A DNA stretch of 64,000 nucleotides, from positions 1 through 64,000 of the forward strand of contig NZ_LWBU01000270.1 in assembly GCF_001646665.1 (NCBI RefSeq), read 5' to 3'. The DNA is from Streptomyces noursei (GTDB lineage Bacteria > Actinomycetota > Actinomycetes > Streptomycetales > Streptomycetaceae). The position numbers and the translations under genes were made by a program. Of this stretch, positions 45,758 to 54,274 are shown in pieces (position 1 is the stretch's first letter; the number at the start of each line of letters is the position of its first letter). The notes below the pieces were generated by a model that saw nothing but the letters and a program-made list of their open reading frames with translations, was not told the origin of the DNA and searched no databases.

Positions 45758-47407
45758 ATGAAACGCACGAGCACCCTCGTCGTGACCGCAGCACTGCTCG
45801 CCCCGTCCGCCCCGCTCGGCCTGCTCACCGTGGGAGCGGGCACCGCCCATGCTTCGGGCCGCACGTACTTCGTCAGCCCGAGCGGCAGCGACGGCAACCC
45901 GGGAACCTCGGCCGCGGCCCCCTTCCGCACCATCCAGAAGGCGGCGGACAGCGCCGGCCCGGGCGACACCGTCTCGATCATGAACGGCACGTACTCCGAG
46001 CAGGCAAAGGGTTCGAACGTGCTGACCGTCAGGCGCTCCGGCCGCCCCGGCGCGCCCATCACCTTCATGGCTCATCCGGGCCATCGCCCGGTGATCCACC
46101 CGGTGAACGCATGGAACGGCATCAGCATCCACGGCGCGTCCCACATCGCCGTCAAGAATCTCGAAGTCAAGGGCAACAGCGACGCTCTGACCCTGGCCGG
46201 GGCGGAGCGCCATGCGAAGAAGAACGACCCCACCTACAACACCAACTGCATCTGGGCGGAGCCGAACAAGGCGACGGGTGCCAAACCGCACCACATCGAC
46301 ATCGTCGGCAACACCGTCCACCACTGCCCCGGGCTCGGCATAGGCTCGCGCGGCGCGGACCACATGACGATCGACCGCAACCACGTCTACGCGACCTCGT
46401 GGTACACCGTCTACGCCACGAGCGGCATCTCGATCCTGGCGGCGCACGACGTCGGCCGCGGCGACCCTCGTACGTACAAGATCCGCGTCACCAACAACAC
46501 GGTCCACGACAACGAGACCAAGGTGAAGTGGGAGCGCTGCCAGTGCTACTCGGACGGTAACGGCATCATCATCGACACCCTCAAGGACAAGTCGAAGGCC
46601 GGAGAAAGCGGCCCCGACTACCAGGGCAGGGTCCTGGTCGCCAACAACCTCTCCTACGACAACGGCGGCTCAGGCATCCACTCCTTCAAGAGCCAGCATG
46701 TCGACATCGTCCACAACACGGCGTACAAGAACGGTCGCAGCACCCGCATGGAGAGCTACGCCAACATCTTCGCGCATGACAGCACGGACGTACGGCTGCT
46801 CAACAACATCGCCTACGGCCGGCCCGGCCAGGCGACGAACAGCAAGTCCCGCAACGTCGACGTCACCTACGACTACAACATCTACTTCGGCGGCAAGGCC
46901 CCCGAGGTCAAGGGCCCCCACGACATCGTCGCCGACCCGAAGCTCACCGACCCGGGTACCGGGGCCGGGGCCGATTTCCGGCTGAGCAAGGGCTCTCCCG
47001 CGATCGGCTCGGGGACCCCGTTCGCCGCCGTGACGACCGACCTCACCGGTGCACGCCGGTCCGGCGGCGTCGCGTCCGACCGCGGCGCCTACGGCTTCAC
47101 GACCGGAGGCAACGACGCCACGCAAGGGGCGTCCGGGGCTCCTACCGACGAGTCCGCCTCACCCGGCCCACTGAGCACCACCCCGGCAGAGCCTTCCGGC
47201 GGATCCGGCGCCGGCGCGTCGCCCGCCGCGGAAGGCCCCGCCGGCACCGGCGACGACTCCGGGCCCTCGACGCAGAACGGCGGAAGCGGGCCGCTCGCGG
47301 AGACCGGCGGTTCCAACCCGGTACTCCCCCTCGGCATAGCGGCGGCCGTCCTCGGCCTCGGCGGCGGCCTCCTCTTCGTCGCCCGCCGCAAGCGCGCCCG
47401 GCACTAG
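45758..47407 (+). CDS. Secreted, sortase-anchored right-handed beta-helix protein
   Basis: 549 residues; ATG at 45758 with GGAG 12 nt upstream. Signal peptide (KRTSTLVVTAALLAPSAPLG, cleavage near THA-SG). The DUF1565-like entry YFVSPSGSDGNPGTSAAAPF leads into parallel beta-helix rungs (about 55-420) with repeated N-x-V/I-H turns (GNTVHHC, NNTVHDNE, NNLSYDN). A Gly/Ser/Pro-rich stalk (about 435-505) ends in LAETG, a hydrophobic helix and RRKRARH, the LAxTG sorting signal used by Streptomyces class E sortases. Likely a cell-wall-fixed polysaccharide lyase or glycosidase. Confidence 0.9.
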   Translation: MKRTSTLVVTAALLAPSAPLGLLTVGAGTAHASGRTYFVSPSGSDGNPGTSAAAPFRTIQKAADSAGPGDTVSIMNGTYSEQAKGSNVLTVRRSGRPGAPITFMAHPGHRPVIHPVNAWNGISIHGASHIAVKNLEVKGNSDALTLAGAERHAKKNDPTYNTNCIWAEPNKATGAKPHHIDIVGNTVHHCPGLGIGSRGADHMTIDRNHVYATSWYTVYATSGISILAAHDVGRGDPRTYKIRVTNNTVHDNETKVKWERCQCYSDGNGIIIDTLKDKSKAGESGPDYQGRVLVANNLSYDNGGSGIHSFKSQHVDIVHNTAYKNGRSTRMESYANIFAHDSTDVRLLNNIAYGRPGQATNSKSRNVDVTYDYNIYFGGKAPEVKGPHDIVADPKLTDPGTGAGADFRLSKGSPAIGSGTPFAAVTTDLTGARRSGGVASDRGAYGFTTGGNDATQGASGAPTDESASPGPLSTTPAEPSGGSGAGASPAAEGPAGTGDDSGPSTQNGGSGPLAETGGSNPVLPLGIAAAVLGLGGGLLFVARRKRARH

Positions 47408-47432
47408 ACACCTCGGACCGCCACGACGTGGT

Positions 47433-47468
47433 GCCGGCCCCACCTCCCCCGTGCTCAGAGGGGCCGGC
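47433..47468 (+). terminator. Hairpin after the beta-helix gene
   Basis: GCCGGCCCC (47433-47441) pairs with GGGGCCGGC (47460-47468) across an 18-nt loop, 26 bases after the stop. Confidence 0.6.
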
Positions 47469-47527
47469 CCCACCGCACACGGCGGTCCCCGAACCAGGGG
47501 AACGACCGCACCGACAGACTTGACGCC

Positions 47528-48160
47528 ATGGCTGACGAGCACCAGAGCAGAACGGAGTCACCCACCGGTGACCCGGCACCCGACCCGCCGCGCGTCGCCT
47601 GGCGGAAACAGACGAGACTGCGCGTGCTGAACGCGGCTCGTGACCTGACCTGCGAAGCCGGCTGGGACCAGGTCAGCCTCTCAGCCGTCGCGGCCCGAGC
47701 CGAAGTGTCACGGCCCTCGGTCTACAAGGAGTTCGGCAGCCGGGCCGGCCTGGGCCGCGCCCTGGTGGTCCGCGAGACGCAGCAGTTCCTCGCCGGCGTC
47801 GCCGACACCCTCTACCCCGGCCTCCCGGACACCGACGCCTGCCTCGAGGCCGCCATCCTGTACGTGCTGAGGGAGGCCGATGACCAGCCGCTGATCCGGG
47901 CCGTGGTCACAGCCGCCCGTGAGGGCTCCGACAGCCTGCTCCCCTACCTCACTGCCCGGACGGACCCGATATTCGATGCGGGCCAGAACCTGGTGCGGAA
48001 CTGGCTGGCCACGCGGTACCCGGATCAGGACATGGAGGCTGTCGAGGTGGCAGCGGACGTCATCGTCCGCATGACCATCAGCCATCTCGTCCTGCCCGGC
48101 GGCGAGCCACGACGCACCGCCCGCCGACTGGCCACAGCGGCACGGAAACTGCTGCGCTGA
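47528..48160 (+). CDS. TetR-family transcriptional regulator
   Basis: 210 residues, ATG or in-frame GTG start just after an A/C-rich leader. The N-terminal tail of about 28 residues is disordered; the HTH lies at about 40-75 (AGWDQVSLSAVAARAEVSRP, then SVYKEFGSRAGLG). The C-terminal helical ligand domain ends in RRTARRLATAARKLLR. No divergent partner gene is visible, so the target is unknown. Confidence 0.9.
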   Translation: MADEHQSRTESPTGDPAPDPPRVAWRKQTRLRVLNAARDLTCEAGWDQVSLSAVAARAEVSRPSVYKEFGSRAGLGRALVVRETQQFLAGVADTLYPGLPDTDACLEAAILYVLREADDQPLIRAVVTAAREGSDSLLPYLTARTDPIFDAGQNLVRNWLATRYPDQDMEAVEVAADVIVRMTISHLVLPGGEPRRTARRLATAARKLLR

Positions 48161-48648
48161 ATCGAGGGAAGCGCCGGCTGCGTGCAGCGCTCCGGCGCGG
48201 GCGGCAGGCGTCCGGCCGGGAAGCGTGCCAGGCGACGGCGGAGGGCTGCGGGAAGCGGGTGATGCGCCGGGCCGGGACGACGGCCTCGCCCGTCCGGCGG
48301 GGATGCGGTGCTTCCGCCGGCCGGTCCCGCTCACGGGCGAGCCCGCGGGTCCCGCGTCCAGTGTCCGCCCGGCCCGGGGCGGCGGCAACGCGGGGTCGTG
48401 CCGTCAGCCGGCCGGTGATCCCCGTCGGCTCGCCACCGCAGTGCGCCGGCCGCCGGGCCACCGCGCTTCTCACCTCGTGCCGCATGCCGGGGCCGATGAT
48501 GGTTACCCGCTCCGCGAAGGCGCCCTTCCACCGCCGCCCTTGGTGCTGCGCCTTGCACCTGGCGGAGCTTCGGTTCCCGCCGGTGGCGTGTGGCCGGTGG
48601 CGGTACGCGACGTTTCCGATGCACTCACGTCACGAAGGGTGAACGGTC
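48161..48648. other. Intergenic stretch, no gene supported
   Basis: About 490 very GC-rich bases. Long open frames exist on both strands but are Arg/Pro/Ala-rich and show no family. A segment RRPWCCALHLAELRFPP near 48540 looks slightly more protein-like but has no start or family. Confidence 0.4.
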
Positions 48649-49395
48649 ATGGGTGCGGTGGTCGAAGCGGGGGCCATCTCCTTGCTCTGCTCGGGGGAGT
48701 TCGACCTCGATCAGTACATGGGGCTGATACTGATCGTGGCGGGCACACTGGTCGGCGCCTGGCTGGGGCTGCGCTGGCCGCATCGCTCGACCGTGCTGCT
48801 CGGGGCCGCGTCGGGTGTGCTGCTGGCAGTGGCCGGTGCCGACATCGTGCCGCACGCGATGCACGAGGCCGCACACGCGGGGCTCTCCGGCTGGGTTGTG
48901 CCGGCCGCCGTGGTGGTCGCCTTCACCCTCGCCTCGGTGGGGCGCCTGCGGGCCCGGCGGGGTGAGCCGGGGCGCATCGCGTGCGCGGGGGTGGCGGTCG
49001 GTCTCGTACTGCACCGTTTCGTGGAGGGTGTGACCGTGGTCCTGCTGCCCTCGGTCGCGGTGGTGGCCGCTCTGTTCGTGCACTCCGTCAGCGAGGGGCT
49101 CGCGCTGACCGCCGTCCTCGACGCGCGGGGGAGGCGGCGCGTCGCCCCGTGGCTGGTCGCCCTCTGCCTGAGCCCGCTCGTGGGCGGCTGGATCACCCAT
49201 GCGGCGCCCGTGCCGGAATGGGTGCACGTGCTGCTGCTCGCCCTGGTCGCGGGCGTGCTGCTGCGAGGTGCGCTGACAGCCCTGGAGGTGGCGCGGCGCC
49301 GACGGCTCGACGGCACGTCCCCGGGGCCGCCCGTGCTGCTCGCGCTCGGGTCGGCGGTGGCCGTCACCACGGTCGCCTCGCTGGTCCTGCGCTGA
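48649..49395 (+). CDS. ZIP-like metal transporter
   Basis: 248 residues; ATG at 48649 with GAAGGG upstream. Eight hydrophobic segments. ZIP-type metal helices: GADIVPHAMHEAAHAG, then LVLHRFVEGVTVV and LFVHSVSEGLALT, the paired HxxxE motifs on helices 4 and 5 that coordinate zinc or related metals. Shorter connecting loop than in eukaryotic ZIPs. The next gene is a copper enzyme, but no metal link can be shown. Confidence 0.8.
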   Translation: MGAVVEAGAISLLCSGEFDLDQYMGLILIVAGTLVGAWLGLRWPHRSTVLLGAASGVLLAVAGADIVPHAMHEAAHAGLSGWVVPAAVVVAFTLASVGRLRARRGEPGRIACAGVAVGLVLHRFVEGVTVVLLPSVAVVAALFVHSVSEGLALTAVLDARGRRRVAPWLVALCLSPLVGGWITHAAPVPEWVHVLLLALVAGVLLRGALTALEVARRRRLDGTSPGPPVLLALGSAVAVTTVASLVLR

Positions 49396-49446
49396 CTGCG
49401 GTTCTTCGGACCCTTCCGTCGAGTTGCCCGCCCATGACCCGGTGCA

Positions 49447-49479
49447 ATGCTGGAAGTAGGGGTGCCCCTCCCCCAGCAT
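49447..49479 (+). terminator. Nested hairpin between ZIP-like and tyrosinase genes
   Basis: Outer stem ATGCTGG/CCAGCAT (49447-49453, 49473-49479) encloses AGGGG-TG-CCCCT. It lies 52 bp after the transporter stop and 68 bp before the tyrosinase start, so it may end the first transcript or fold in the leader of the second. Confidence 0.5.
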
Positions 49480-49546
49480 GGTGCGCGGCAGACCGCTCTT
49501 CCGCCGCCGCACCTTCCCCCTCCCCTCCTGCGAAGAAGGCAGAGCC

Positions 49547-51067
49547 ATGGCCGCAGCGGTTCGCATGCGTCGCGACACGACGAGAATGACGGAGATCTGG
49601 GACGATCAGCTCCTCTGGTACGCCCGGGCGGTACGGGTGATGCAGGGCAAGCCGGAGACCGATCCGACCAGCTGGCTCTTCCAGGCCAACATCCACGGTA
49701 CGAGTGACGGCAGGGAGGATCCGGAGTGGAACAACTGCCCGCACGGGGGCTGGTTCTTCCTGCCCTGGCACCGCGCCTACATCCTCTGCTTCGAGGAGAT
49801 CGTCCGCCGCGTCGTCGAGGAAGAGCTGGGCGGGCCCGACGACTGGGCACTGCCGTACTGGAACTACACCCGCGTGACGAACGGCGACCCGAACAGTCCG
49901 GAGTCCCAGGCGTGCCGGCGGCTGCCGAGCCCGTTCCTCAGCCCCGACTGGCCGGACGGAACCGGGGACAACCCGCTGTTCCTGGCACCGGGGCCCCAGG
50001 GCCGCGACCCGGATGCCGCCGAGGGATCGTCCATCGAATGGCCCGAGGTCAACCCGCACCAGGCCATGCAGGCACCCGACTTCACCGGCGCGATGCAGTT
50101 CGGCAGCGCGGACACCGACAGCCAGGCGGTCCACTTCAACCCGGGTGGGTCCGGCCTGCTGGAGATGCAGCCCCACAACCTCATCCACGGCTTCGTGGGA
50201 GGCGTGATGTCCCAGTTCTTCTCGCCCCAGGACCCCGTCTTCTGGCTGCACCATTCCAACATCGACCGGCTCTGGGCCGCGTGGCTCACGAATTCCGCCC
50301 ACCGCAACCCGACCGACGCGGACTGGCTCGGTTTCACCCACCACTTCAGGAACGCCCAGGGTGCCCGGGTGGGTTTCACGACCCAGGATCTACTTTCCGA
50401 GCAGCAGCTCGGGTACAGCTACGAGTCGCTGACCGACGGCGTCGGCCTGAAGCCGCCCGAGCGGCTGGTCGCCATGCTGCCGGTCGGCGCCAACCCTCCG
50501 TCGGAGCAGGTGGTTGCCGCCACGGGCACGACCGACCTGGGGGCTGAGGCCCTCACCGTCCCCCTGACCCCTGAGCCCGGCGCCCGCCCGTCGGCCCTCC
50601 CTGAGGCCGCCTCGCCAGAAACGCCCTCCCGCGCGATCCTCACCATCGACGGCGTACGCGCCGATGCGCCGCCCGGAACCAACTACCGTGTCTTCGTCGG
50701 CGCCCGCCCGGACTCCGCGGAGGACCTCGACCCGGAAGGCCCGTATTTCATCGGCCACCTCCACTTCTTCGGCGCGGTCGGCGACAGCGCCCACCACCAT
50801 CACCACGCCCACGCCGGTGCCGGGCTCACCTTCAGGTTCGACATCACCGACCACCTGACCGAGCTGCGCCGCCTGGGCACATGGGACGGCGAGGGCATTC
50901 CGCCCGTCGTGGTCACCCCGGCCCCGCTCGGCCCTCCTCCCGCCGCGCCCGGGACGGAGGCCCGGGAGGCTCTGGGGGCGCGGGAAAGAAGGGAGGCGCA
51001 CCGGATGCCGACAGTTCCGCCCGACTCGCACCCCCGCATCGGCAGCATCTCCCTGATCACCACCTGA
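49547..51067 (+). CDS. Tyrosinase/polyphenol oxidase with C-terminal beta domain
   Basis: 506 residues; ATG 49547 with GAAGG upstream. Copper A ligands are probably H50 (NIHG), H66 (CPHGGWFF) and H75 (LPWHRAY). Copper B ligands H210 and H214 (PHNLIHGFVGG) and H235 or H236 (FWLHHSNIDRLW). The first 300 residues match the di-copper core. The last about 190 residues include a beta-sandwich-like region with FIGHLHFFGAVG and an H5 run, similar to the shielding domain of long tyrosinases and plant polyphenol oxidases. No caddie protein gene (melC1) or signal peptide is adjacent, so copper loading may depend on this domain (inference). Confidence 0.92.
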   Translation: MAAAVRMRRDTTRMTEIWDDQLLWYARAVRVMQGKPETDPTSWLFQANIHGTSDGREDPEWNNCPHGGWFFLPWHRAYILCFEEIVRRVVEEELGGPDDWALPYWNYTRVTNGDPNSPESQACRRLPSPFLSPDWPDGTGDNPLFLAPGPQGRDPDAAEGSSIEWPEVNPHQAMQAPDFTGAMQFGSADTDSQAVHFNPGGSGLLEMQPHNLIHGFVGGVMSQFFSPQDPVFWLHHSNIDRLWAAWLTNSAHRNPTDADWLGFTHHFRNAQGARVGFTTQDLLSEQQLGYSYESLTDGVGLKPPERLVAMLPVGANPPSEQVVAATGTTDLGAEALTVPLTPEPGARPSALPEAASPETPSRAILTIDGVRADAPPGTNYRVFVGARPDSAEDLDPEGPYFIGHLHFFGAVGDSAHHHHHAHAGAGLTFRFDITDHLTELRRLGTWDGEGIPPVVVTPAPLGPPPAAPGTEAREALGARERREAHRMPTVPPDSHPRIGSISLITT

Positions 51068-51219
51068 CGGGGCGCCATGCGCTATGCGAACGCGCCGGAC
51101 CCCATGGCCGCCTCGGCCTCCCCGCGGGTGGCCTTCTCCGATGAGCACACACGACCGGTGGACACCGGACGAGGTCGCTCAAGCCGGCCCCGGGCGCGCC
51201 CGGGGCCGGCTCCGGCGGG

Positions 51220-51690
51220 TCAGCTCCTGGCTCGGGCGGACGCCTCCCAGCTCTGCTTCTGCCAGAACAGCACGAGGAACAGTGCGAGGAGGAGGTCGTC
51301 GGGGAGCGACTCGCCCTCGCCGTCCAGGTGCAGGCGGATGGGGCGGCTCCCGCCCCGGTCGTAGAAGATCTCGAGCGGGCCGACGGCGCGCACCCGGTTG
51401 CCGAGGTGGTCGTACCGCAGCGCGTAGGGTCCGATGCGCCGCAGCGTCCCGCCGAACCTGCTGTGCTCGCAGCTCCACCGCCCGACGCTGAGCGGCAGAG
51501 CGGACCACCGGCGGTAGATGATCCCGACGCTGCCCACGGCGCTCAGGGTCGAGCTGAACCGCTGGTACTCGAGCGGCCACGGCCCCAGGGCTCGCGGTGT
51601 GGTGTCCAGCCACTCCCGCTTCCCGTAGGTGACGGGCACGCCCCCGATGTCGCGCAGCAGCCCTCTCCGATACGTCAGCTCGATGTCCAT
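51220..51690 (-). CDS. Conserved-looking beta-rich protein, unknown
   Basis: 156 residues with ATG 51690 and GAGGTGAG upstream. Repeated aromatic strands with a common pattern: VPVTYGKREWLDTTPRALGP, PLEYQRFSSTLSAVGSVGII, ALRYDHLGNRVRAVGPLEIF. At least four units of about 30 residues alternate Tyr/Trp with Gly turns, hinting at a beta-propeller-like or beta-prism repeat. It ends in a short helical tail. No family recognised. Confidence 0.7.
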   Translation of the reverse strand: MDIELTYRRGLLRDIGGVPVTYGKREWLDTTPRALGPWPLEYQRFSSTLSAVGSVGIIYRRWSALPLSVGRWSCEHSRFGGTLRRIGPYALRYDHLGNRVRAVGPLEIFYDRGGSRPIRLHLDGEGESLPDDLLLALFLVLFWQKQSWEASARARS

Positions 51691-51806
51691 GCCCCCGGCT
51701 CACCTCCTCCCGCAGCACGCGCTGCCGAGGCGGGTGCGTGTGGGGAGTCACCTGCACCGTGTTGCTGGTCGACTAGCCCTGGTCGGCGTCCCCGAGGGGG
51801 CCGTCG

Positions 51807-52727
51807 CTAGTCGGCGCCCACGAGCCTCGCGGACGGCGTCAGGTTGAGCCGTGCCACGGCCTCGGGAACGTCCTGCGGCCAGATCCACAGCCGGTAGACG
51901 GGGTCGACCCGGAACCAGTCCTCCTGCCCGTGCAGCACCCGGGTGCGCATGTCCGCGCAGTACCGCTCCCGCCAGGAGTAGAGGTCCGCCGATGTCAGAG
52001 CCGGGTCCTCGGCGGCCTTCCTCGCCGTGACGCCGTGCAGCTTCTCCATCGCCCGGTACTCGTACGCCAGCAGTGCGGCCGGCTCCTCCCAGATGCCGCG
52101 CTGCTCCGTCATCGCCTTCTCGGCGGCGGCCAGCAGGATCGGCAGGTCGAGCTCGCCCGGGATGGTGGGGTAGAGGATGAAGGTCGGTGACCAGCCGGCC
52201 GCGACCAGGTCCAGGTTGAACGTCGCCCGCTCCTCGCGTGTGAGGTTGGCGAGTTCCGCCTTGGAGTAGGAGGGCGCGAGGTACGCCAGCAGACGGTTGT
52301 CGGGGGCGAACGGGGTGTCGGCGACACGGATGAAAAGGTTCCGGTCCGGCTTCTTGCCGGGCCTGTCGAGCCGGGCCTTCATATTGGCGCGGCTGAACTC
52401 GGACGCGGCCTTGCCCTGCCGGTACTGGAGGGTGCCCGCGCTGCCGGTCTCCAGCTTGGGCAGCACGAAGTCGGCGAGGCCGTGGGAGATGGGCGCGAGA
52501 CCCTTGCGTATCCACTCGGCGAGCTGTGCGAAGTCCTCATCGACCTTCGCGGCGCCCTCGTCGTTCTCGGCGGTCACCTCCGGGGTGTCGACGGAGAGCA
52601 TCCGGACCGGCATCCTGATCTTCGGGGTGTCGCCGTCGCTCGTGAGCGGATCGACCCAGGGCTGCGACCCCAGGGACGCCAAGGTCACACCTGCCGGTGA
52701 CCACAGAACCTGCACGGGATCGATCAT
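51807..52727 (-). CDS. Staphylococcal-nuclease-like protein
   Basis: 306 residues; ATG at 52727 with GGGAG at about 8 nt. VRMLSVDTPEVTAEN near 42 matches the SNase metal loop (R-x3-ID-x-PE). Later parts also fit: RLLAYLAPSYSK, TFNLDLVAAGWSPTFILYPT and RGIWEEPAALLAYEYRAME. The catalytic Arg/Glu pair cannot be placed with certainty and there is a large insert (about 75-165), so activity is uncertain. No signal peptide. Confidence 0.7.
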   Translation of the reverse strand: MIDPVQVLWSPAGVTLASLGSQPWVDPLTSDGDTPKIRMPVRMLSVDTPEVTAENDEGAAKVDEDFAQLAEWIRKGLAPISHGLADFVLPKLETGSAGTLQYRQGKAASEFSRANMKARLDRPGKKPDRNLFIRVADTPFAPDNRLLAYLAPSYSKAELANLTREERATFNLDLVAAGWSPTFILYPTIPGELDLPILLAAAEKAMTEQRGIWEEPAALLAYEYRAMEKLHGVTARKAAEDPALTSADLYSWRERYCADMRTRVLHGQEDWFRVDPVYRLWIWPQDVPEAVARLNLTPSARLVGAD

Positions 52728-53313
52728 GGCCTGGACTCCCGCCTGATGGTGTGCGTACGGCTGCGCGGAGCTCCACATCCAGCATCACGCGCGCCTCGAA
52801 CCCCGGCAACCGCAAGGCCGTTCGCGTGATCGAGCAGCGCCGCCCGTCACTCACGGTAGGAGCCTGGAGATCTCTTGCTGGTGCCGAGTCCGCGCCCTCG
52901 CCGACCCCGCGGTTCGGTCGCCGTGGACGACGCGGGGCTGGTGACGTACTCCCTCCGTCCGCGACCGAGGTGCTGCTCGTGGACGGCGACTTCGGTTCGC
53001 TCACCACGTGGTTCGCGCTGCGCGGCGCCCTTGAGGAGCGGTCCTTCGGCTGGAGGACGTGACGGACGCGGTACGGCCGGGAGCTTCCCGGTCAGCCTGG
53101 GCCGGCCCGCCACCCCCGGCCCGCACAGCGACGAGCAAACCGAAGCCGTGCAGGCCGAGGCACCCGCGCCCGCTCCGCCGACGGGGCGCCGGCGATGCAC
53201 CAGCCCCGCGAGTACAGGGGCAGCAGAGCAGCGGGAGGGCCGCTACGGCCGCCTGGAGGGGTCGCGCCGATGGCGGTCAGGACGGCGTCGGGCGCGCCCG
53301 CCGCCCGTACCGA
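52728..53313. other. Intergenic stretch with possible gene tail
   Basis: About 590 bases. A rightward piece TEVLLVDGDFGSLTTWFALR then GALEERSFGWRT with a stop at 53060 looks coding, but no start or family fits. The remainder shows no gene on either strand. Confidence 0.35.
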
Positions 53314-53781
53314 TCAGCCGTACACCCGCTCGCCCGGCACCCCGGACTCGTACTGGGCGAGGTTCTTCCAGCAGTGCACGTTGAGGTTGACCGCGGTGCT
53401 GTCGACCCGGCACATGCGGTTGCCGCGCAGGTCGATGCCTTTGGTGTCACGTCCCGAGACGACGTTGACGTCGATCCAGACCCGGTCGCCGGGCTTGTAC
53501 ACGACGCCCAGCCGGAAGTCCGTGCCCAGTGCCTTGTTTCCGCTGCACGCGGCGCGCCCGTTGCCGCTGGTGGTCGACAGGAGGCAGAAGTCGGCGACGA
53601 ACAGGGCACGGTGTGAGATCAGGATGTTGTAACTGCCCTCCGCGGCGGCGGCACGGACCTGGGGGCGCGCCGTGGTGGCGCTCTCTGCTGCGGCGTATGC
53701 GGGCGCGGCGAGGGTCGCCGGTAAGGCGGCCATGGCGGCCAGGGGCGCGAGCGTCCGTACGAGCGTGGTCTTGATGGACAT
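53314..53781 (-). CDS. Small secreted Cys-containing protein
   Basis: 155 residues; ATG 53781 with GGAGG 8 nt upstream. A clear signal peptide with cleavage near AYA-AA. The mature part (about 120 residues) has four Cys (FCLLS, AACSG, RMCRV, VHCWKN), suited to two disulfides, and beta-type strands (GSYNILISHRALFVADFCLL, VVYKPGDRVWIDVNVVSG). Function unknown. Confidence 0.78.
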   Translation of the reverse strand: MSIKTTLVRTLAPLAAMAALPATLAAPAYAAAESATTARPQVRAAAAEGSYNILISHRALFVADFCLLSTTSGNGRAACSGNKALGTDFRLGVVYKPGDRVWIDVNVVSGRDTKGIDLRGNRMCRVDSTAVNLNVHCWKNLAQYESGVPGERVYG

Positions 53782-53850
53782 GCGGTGATCCTCCGTTTTC
53801 GGTGAATGAAGGGTGACGCGGGGGTGGGTGGTGACAGAGGGGCGGGGGCG

Positions 53851-54138
53851 TCAGCGGGGCTGCGCCACGACGACCTGGACCGTGGCGTGCCGGCGCCGCA
53901 GCGCCTTCAGCGGCTGGTACGCGGGGGCGTCCCAGAAGGCCCGCGCGGCTTGAAGGCTGTCGAACTCGTGGATGACGAGCGTGGCCGGCCGCCAGTCGCC
54001 CTCCAGCACCAGGCAGTCGTCGTCGACGAGGTGGTTGCGGGCACCCGCCTCCTCGAGCAGGGGATTCACGGCGTCCACGTACTGCTGGAAGCCGGCGGGG
54101 TCATCGACATCGAGGTCGATCACCACGTAGGCACTCAT
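53851..54138 (-). CDS. DUF1330 domain protein
   Basis: 95 residues; ATG 54138 with GGAGGAG upstream. Dimeric alpha-beta barrel-like DUF1330: SAYVVIDLDVDDPAGFQQYV, NHLVDDDCLVLEGDWRP, HEFDSLQAARAFWDAPAYQ and LKALRR. Divergent from an AraC regulator with 136 bp between starts, so it is very likely the regulated target. Biochemical role unknown. Confidence 0.88.
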   Translation of the reverse strand: MSAYVVIDLDVDDPAGFQQYVDAVNPLLEEAGARNHLVDDDCLVLEGDWRPATLVIHEFDSLQAARAFWDAPAYQPLKALRRRHATVQVVVAQPR

Positions 54139-54274
54139 GGGCAACTCCTCCGTGCGGTGAGCTCGGTCGTTCACTGGTACGACCGTACGGAGGGTCCCGC
54201 CGGCGTCTCCATGCCCTGGGCGCCGTGAAACATGCGTGATCGTCCGGGGTACCGGAGGACGGTACGTTCTTGCC

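Noticed and set aside
47089..47391. Leftward frame opposite the stalk of the beta-helix protein
   Set aside because: Pro/Gly mirror of a low-complexity region.
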